This document shows, piece by piece, positions 22,176 through 26,621 of a DNA stretch of 26,621 nt. This DNA is from Tieghemiomyces parasiticus. Taxonomy: Eukaryota > Kickxellomycota > Dimargaritomycetes > Dimargaritales > Dimargaritaceae. The notes beneath the pieces are model-generated. The model worked only from the letters and a program-made list of their open reading frames with translations, did not search any database and was not told where the DNA came from. Position numbers and translations under genes: made by a program. How positions within the stretch are numbered: position 1 is the first letter of the stretch; every line of letters begins with the position of its first letter. The stretch spans positions 1-26,621 of the forward strand of contig JANBPT010000669.1 of NCBI GenBank assembly GCA_027575765.1, given 5' to 3'.

Positions 22176-23477
22176 TTAAAACACCGTCCCGTCGGACCGG
22201 ATGGCTAGCGGAGGCCCGCGAGTGGCGGGGCGGCGCTCGGCAGCAATTTCACGGCCGGCCTTCCAGGTACCGCCCTCTAGGACCTGGGCCAGGGGCAACT
22301 CACGCTCGCTGAGTCCGAACCGGGTACGCACTCGGGCGGCAGTCAGGTCGAGCAGGATGACGGTTAGAGCCCGCCACTCCACGACGGCTGGGTCGTCGAC
22401 CTCGAGGGTCGGGACCTCCTCCCCCGCGGGGGCATCCTTATACACCAGAACGCCCAAGTCAATAAACAGACCGCCGTTGCGATACTCGGGCAGACCGGTC
22501 AGGGCCTCCAGGCCGGTGACCTCGATACCCATTAGGGCGGTCAGTGGCTCCAGCAGGGAGTAAGTAAGCCACTGGGACAGCTTGTGGAAGGGAACCAACC
22601 GATCCGCGGGGGCGGTGGCGGGCAGACTGGGACAGAGCCACACGTCACCCAGGGACCGCCCATTGAGTAGGGTGCGCGTCGGGGGCCAAACGCCGCCGAA
22701 ACCCTGCAGTACTGCCGTCCACAGGTCGGCCAAGGCTACGGTGGTGGACCCGTTCCCGGCGCAGGTGAGGAGGTAATCGAGCAGATGGCCGGGACGTGGT
22801 GCGACGCCGGCGGGAGCGGCGAAGTACGTGGCCTGGGTCTCCAAGGCCTCGCCCAGACGGCGGAGGAGAGTGCACCGCCCATCCAAGCCGACCAGCGGGT
22901 TCTCGTCGGTCACTTGGAACCCCTTGCGCAGGGTCTCGACGGTTAGCGCCTGCAAACCGAGACCGTCCACACGGCAGGGGTCGGTGCCCGGGGACCCGCT
23001 GAAGGCACCACTTAGGAAGAGGTCGAGGGACGCCACGGCCAGACCCTCGGAACGGCGCAGGACCTGACCCGTTGCGGCCTCGCGGTAGGTCCAAGCGTCA
23101 CCGGCGCCTGCGTCCAGTAGGACTGACACCACAAAAAGGTCGAGGACGCGGCGGGTGGCCTCCCGCTGGGCCTCGGGACTGTCCCGAGGCCACCGGGCAA
23201 GCAGGTCGGCCACGCGGTCGACACCACCCACAGTGAAGTGGCGCCAGCGGCTGTGCGGGGGCACGTCGGTGGGGTGGGCGTAGTCTCGGCGGATGAGAGC
23301 CGCCACGTAGTCAGCGACAGCATCAAGGCGCTCCGGGTGCAGAGTGAAGTGGTCCAGACGCCCAGCCTCGCCCAGGGCGTAGACAGCGGCGGCACGCTCA
23401 CGCACGGCGGCCAGTGATTGGAGGTGGGCACGGACGGCGCCCTCGTCGGCCGGAGCAATCTGAATGTCGACAACCAT
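22176..23477 (-). CDS. URC4: Urc4-like DUF1688 protein, uracil catabolism
   Basis: Single exon, 433 residues. DUF1688 proteins include Urc4 of the yeast URC uracil-degradation pathway; the biochemical step is not established. Family blocks seen: SRWRHF at 76-81, DVW near 278-280, PFHKLSQWLTYSLLEP at 296-311, LTGLPEYRNGGLFIDLGVL at 326-344, and the end GPPLAIRSDGTVF. Length is typical. The frame is open for 54 codons upstream to an ATG at 23639, but that lead is Pro/Ser-rich and unlike the family, so the Met of MVVDIQIAP at 23477 was taken. Codon use is extremely GC-rich. No other URC gene (URC1, urease and so on) is nearby, so the window gives no pathway context. Confidence 0.9.
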   Translation of the reverse strand: MVVDIQIAPADEGAVRAHLQSLAAVRERAAAVYALGEAGRLDHFTLHPERLDAVADYVAALIRRDYAHPTDVPPHSRWRHFTVGGVDRVADLLARWPRDSPEAQREATRRVLDLFVVSVLLDAGAGDAWTYREAATGQVLRRSEGLAVASLDLFLSGAFSGSPGTDPCRVDGLGLQALTVETLRKGFQVTDENPLVGLDGRCTLLRRLGEALETQATYFAAPAGVAPRPGHLLDYLLTCAGNGSTTVALADLWTAVLQGFGGVWPPTRTLLNGRSLGDVWLCPSLPATAPADRLVPFHKLSQWLTYSLLEPLTALMGIEVTGLEALTGLPEYRNGGLFIDLGVLVYKDAPAGEEVPTLEVDDPAVVEWRALTVILLDLTAARVRTRFGLSERELPLAQVLEGGTWKAGREIAAERRPATRGPPLAIRSDGTVF

Positions 23478-24392
23478 CGTGAGGCGCAGGCGGGTAAAGG
23501 GTGTAATAAAAGAGCGGAGAGGGAGGGAGGGGATAGCAAAGGTGTAAGACGTGGGCGGGGTTGGAAAAGCGGGTAAAGGAGTACAGAGCCGGGCCGACTG
23601 GGGCCCGGACGTGGGGCTTTTAATGGCCATGAAGGGCATGGTCTACCCCGCTAGGTCCCCACCCGAGTCACAACTGCTCCAGCATCCAAACTCTTCGCGT
23701 GACTGGGGGGGAGAGTAAGGCGATCCTCCGGGTTGAATCAGTCCTAAGGGGGGCGTGGAATGAAGGGATACGTGGCCGCCCAACACCCTCGCTGCTCGGA
23801 CTGTTCCTTTTTGGTCACAATGCCAGCGGCAACAGGTTAAAGGGCGAGGGCCTCTCCCCTCCCTAACTAGCGGCTCCGGTGGGCGAAGGCAGACGGCGCC
23901 GTGCCGATCATGGTCCGCTATGGTGCGTACCCCCCCCCCCCCTCGCACGAAAAGCGTGGCGTCGTAGCAGGTTCCTCTGGTTAGCCCGCTCACGCGCCCT
24001 CCAAACCGTAACGCCTGGGCCCTACAGTACAGCTTTGTGAGTCACTACTACACACTTTATATATCAACCGCATCGCCCTACGCTTCCACCGGCCTGTAGC
24101 CGTCTATAACGTCTAAACACACCTTGCCCCGAGAATTACATTTGGATGCCAACTGTCGTGTATATACCTTGGGACAGGGGAAGAGGAGGTCCAGTTGTGC
24201 AGCGATGCCCCCCCTCCAAAAGTGTGACCCGTGTTTGGCTGTCGGCCAGTGGAGGAGTTAAGAGTAGCAGCATTCAGCATGGCCAGTTTTATCACATATA
24301 CAACGTAACAAGGACCTGACGGACAATAGAGCACACGCCACCCCCGAAAGGACTTGCGCACAGCAAACCCAAGACGGGGGGCCGCGCGCCGA
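23478..24392. other. Intergenic region between the NOP12-like gene and the URC4-like gene
   Basis: 915 bases, both flanking genes on the minus strand. Contains a 13-C run at 23930-23942, the longest homopolymer in the window, and a TATA-like CTTTATATATC near 24056. ORFs here are unrecognised. It should hold the URC4-like promoter and the upstream neighbour's 3' UTR. Confidence 0.5.
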
Positions 24393-25734
24393 TTACTTGC
24401 GCGGCCGCTTAGACCGAGATTGTAGGGACCGTGGGAGGGCCGCGGCACGGTTCGCCCGTTCACCCTCGAAATTGCCGAGGGCAGGCTTGGACGTGGATTT
24501 GAGATAATGGTCAAGGCGTCGCTTGGCAGCCCGGGTGCCCTCGTTCTTAACGGCATCCGTAAGCTTGCGCAGGGTACGTTTGGCGGAGGCGGACTGGCTG
24601 CTCTGGAGCTTCGCATTGCGGATGCGGTCGGTATCCTTGCACCGCTCGACGCGTAGCTCCCGCTCCATGAAGCGCGATTCGTGCAAACTCAGGGCCAGGC
24701 CGACCGACACCTTTTCGGTGAACTCGAGGTAACCGGTACCTTTGCCCTGCTGGCTGATGGAGTCGCGCAGGATGCGCACGTTGGCAATATCGCCGCATTC
24801 GGCAAAGTGAGAGCGTAGCTTCTCCTCATCAGCATTGAAGGGCAGGTTACCAACGAACACCGAGCGCGAGCGGTCATACGTGAGGCCACCGTCCAGCCGG
24901 ATGACGCGAAGGTGACGGTCTCTAAACAGCGTGGAATTGAGCCTTAGCGCCCCGGGCACGGCATCGACGCTCGTGTAGACAATGTAGCAGGTACACACCG
25001 TTTGGTTGGTCATGTCCTTCGGCAATTTTTCATAGGGATGTCGCAGATTCTTGGGTACATTCTGGATACCCGGGCAGGTCGCCGAGGATGGGAGTAGGGA
25101 GCAAAGGGTGCGTGGTGGAAAGTTAGACGGTGCGAATAGCTAGGCCCGTAGTCTGGCACCCCGGAGACGGGGCGATTTGAAATGACGGTCCTAGATGCGA
25201 GGGACTTACCGCGCGACGAAAGTAATGGCATTCGACGCTCCCGGCGGGACGAAACAGCCGTAGGAGCTCGCGCTGAGCGGCTTTATCGGACAGGACCTCG
25301 ACGGCGATATTACCCACCGACACGGTGCGGGGTTTCTGATCCTGGAAATTCTTTGGTGGCTTAGGCTTAGCCGGGGCGACCGTGGCCGGAAGGACCGACT
25401 CAGCCTCGTCTGCTGTGGTGTCTGATTCGGCCTCGTCCGATGTGGCGTCTGACTCGGCCTCGTCTGAGGTGGCGACCGACTCAGCCTGCGCTGGCGCGGC
25501 GACTGGCTTGGTCTGTTATCGAAGGGGTCCAATGGGCAGGTGTATCAAGGTTAGATGGTACCGAAGTGACGAGACAGCGAGCTACGGGGGTAGTAGTAAG
25601 TGAAGGGGGGACGGTGGTCGGGGAAGACGAGGGTGTGGCTGACTTACGCTGCTGGCGAACAGATCGGCGACAGAGGTGGAGGCCACTGAGCCCTGTAGGA
25701 AGTCCGTCAGTGATTTGGAGTCCTGGGTCGCCAT
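24393..25734 (-). CDS. Two-RRM nucleolar RNA-binding protein, Nop12/RBM34 type
   Basis: Likely acts in large-subunit pre-rRNA processing, as yeast Nop12 does. Three exons, 25734-25648, 25512-25210 and 25061-24393, all joined in phase 0 with GTAAGT donors; 352 residues. The N-terminus MATQDSKSLTDFL is followed by an acidic nine-residue repeat at 39-69, then a basic KPKPPKNFQ linker. RRM1 starts at KPRTVSVGNI (93-98 as RNP2), is crossed by the second intron after HYFRRA, and has its RNP1-like strand at TVCTCYIVYT (151-160). RRM2 has RNP2 VFVGNL at 198-203 and RNP1 GKGTGYLEF at 236-244. The C-terminus is rich in Lys and Arg and ends SRSKRPRK, fitting a nucleolar localisation signal. The RRM1/RRM2 spacing and the long first RRM match RBM34/Nop12; Nop12 of yeast is longer. 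The family is firm, the exact orthologue less so. Confidence 0.9.
25397..25487 (-). repeat. 27-nt tandem repeat coding for an acidic nine-residue unit
   Basis: Three full 27-base units (25397-25423, 25424-25450, 25451-25477) and the start of a fourth, lying in exon 2 of the NOP12-like gene. Translated, the unit is AES(D/V)(A/T)T(S/A)DE. The units differ mainly at third positions, so the repeat is not perfect and is probably kept by selection on an acidic tract. Confidence 0.85.
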
Positions 25735-26117
25735 GGTGATGTGCGAGGTAGCGGGCGCAGGGGGAGTATTCGGGTAGGAGGGGCCGAGCAGTTGTAGAGA
25801 GGTGGCCGGGTGACTCTGGGGTATCGGCAGGAAGGAATGCGTCGTGATGCAGGTTGCTGAGAGCGTAGGAGCGGCAGGTCTAATGGGACGCATTAGAGTA
25901 GGTGACAAAGACAACGTCCCCGTCCTGAAGACGGCTAAACTCTTGGTTCCTTCTGCTTCTTTTTTTTCTGGCTAGGGAGCCTGTGGCCCTCTTAAACTTC
26001 TTCAATTCACGCGGTGGCAGTTATGCACAGCGACACGAGGAAATATGCGCCTGGCAGGCCACTACTAGGCGCGAGAATCTAATGCAACCGAGACGGCTGA
26101 CTTCCACCAAAACCGAC

Positions 26118-26348
26118 CTAGAAAAAAAAAAAGGTAGAGAAGGTTGAATGCGCTGGTATCCGGGCCCCCGCCCTATCGTGGGCCACCGCGTCTAGGAGAT
26201 AGGAAAGCCGGCGAATATCAGTCACGTGGTCTCCAGCGTCACGGTGACGAAGGCAGGCGGGGAAAACGACTTGCAGAGTCGGTGGGAGAGTGAGCAGATG
26301 TTGCTTGGCCTTGGCCTTGACCCTGGCCACGGCTGGCAATGACACCAT
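26118..26348 (-). CDS. Unrecognised short open reading frame, doubtful
   Basis: 76 codons from ATG at 26348, with segments such as HLLTLPPTLQVVFPACLRH and RRLSYLLDAVAHD that read like a basic protein, but its last codons read through the T11 tract as FFFF, which is not typical of a real C-terminus. A TATA-like box lies about 240 bases upstream. No family recognised. It could instead overlap a noncoding Pol III unit. Confidence 0.15.
   Translation of the reverse strand: MVSLPAVARVKAKAKQHLLTLPPTLQVVFPACLRHRDAGDHVTDIRRLSYLLDAVAHDRAGARIPAHSTFSTFFFF
26122..26132 (-). terminator. T11 tract, possible RNA polymerase III terminator
   Basis: Eleven T in a row on the minus strand, well above the four to six needed for Pol III termination. 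No tRNA or known small RNA was found upstream, so this remains a sequence observation. Confidence 0.2.
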
Positions 26349-26589
26349 CGTTCAGAGGTTACACCCGCCACGCCAAGGCCGGGGTTTGCTGCACGACACT
26401 GCCGACCATTCGCAGCGGACCTTCCCACCACTGATTACCCCACCTCGTCCGAACCAACTGGGCTATTGTCGGCTCTTCCTTCATCCCCCGATGGTTGGGA
26501 ACAATGACCCATGCAGCGCTGTGCAAAGTGGTAACGCCTCCCCCGCCCCACCCTTCCCGAGCCCTGCCCCGGTTCTCTGGAAGAATCGG

Positions 26590-26597
26590 CTTATATA
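26590..26597 (-). promoter_or_regulatory. TATA-box-like element on the minus strand
   Basis: TATATAAG on the minus strand. It is upstream of the short frame at 26118-26348 and of a T11 tract at 26122-26132, and could serve either a Pol II or a TATA-dependent Pol III transcript. The plus-strand reading TATATAAT is also AT-rich, so direction is not certain. Confidence 0.25.
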
Positions 26598-26621
26598 ATC
26601 CACCCAGCCGCTGGCAAGTCA

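Larger units (their letters stand above)
25735..26621. other. Region upstream of the NOP12-like gene, to the window edge
   Basis: 887 bases without a recognised gene. A run of eight T lies at 25960-25967 on the plus strand, a minus-strand T11 at 26122-26132, and a minus-strand TATATAAG at 26590-26597. Open frames at minus 26118-26348 (76 codons, basic start VARVKAKAKQHLL) and plus 26290-26598 overlap and are unrecognised. The NOP12-like promoter lies in its left part. Confidence 0.5.

Noticed and set aside
23478..23639. 54-codon N-terminal extension of the URC4-like frame.
   Set aside because: Composition is Pro/Ser-rich and pyrimidine-driven, like 5' UTR, and the family start fits the internal ATG at 23477.
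26200..26400. Minus-strand GGTCAAGGCCAAGGCCAAGCA compared with the SRP RNA domain IV motif.
   Set aside because: It lacks the GNRA tetraloop and the paired asymmetric loop; the resemblance is only a few bases.

Overview
The window looks like nuclear DNA of a fungus. Seven protein-coding genes are recognised. They have short introns (about 119-355 nt) with strong GTAAG donors, GC-rich third codon positions, and eukaryote-only families: a septin, dynamin-type Dnm1, Alg7, tafazzin and a Nop12/RBM34-like RRM protein. A Urc4-type (DUF1688) uracil-catabolism protein favours a fungus. An early-diverging lineage such as Zoopagomycota is a guess from gene structure and GC content, not something the sequence proves. 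No prokaryotic signals, insertion sequences, CRISPR arrays, rRNAs or convincing tRNAs were seen.

Layout: (1) 1-1888, minus strand, a divergent septin in at least five exons; its 3' end runs off the window. (2) 2591-3634, plus strand, a two-exon mitochondrial alpha/beta hydrolase of the ABHD11 type, divergent from the septin. (3) 3635-8250, 4.6 kb with no recognisable gene. (4) 8251-9183, minus strand, single-exon tafazzin. (5) 9184-16026, 6.8 kb with no recognisable gene. (6) 16027-17817, minus strand, ALG7 in five exons. (7) 18492-20865, minus strand, DNM1 in two exons. (8) 20866-22175, an intergenic stretch with what looks like a decayed TMEM14-like gene on the plus strand. (9) 22176-23477, minus strand, URC4-like, single exon. 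(10) 24393-25734, minus strand, a Nop12/RBM34-like nucleolar RNA-binding protein in three exons. (11) 25735-26621, upstream sequence with a TATA-like box and a T11 tract on the minus strand.

All exon joins were read by hand, and every internal junction of the ABHD11, ALG7, DNM1 and NOP12 models keeps frame and restores a family motif. The genes do not form a pathway. Three or four relate to mitochondria (ABHD11-like, tafazzin, Dnm1, possibly the TMEM14 remnant), which may be chance. ALG7 starts N-glycan assembly in the ER, the septin and dynamin are GTPases of cell division and membrane fission, and the RRM protein belongs to ribosome biogenesis.

I found no clear undescribed system. The points most worth checking are the two large gene-poor blocks around tafazzin, their long C/G homopolymer tracts, the frame-broken TMEM14-like relic, the 27-nt coding minisatellite in the NOP12-like gene, the non-consensus GTPase motifs of the septin, and a possible Pol III unit at the right edge.
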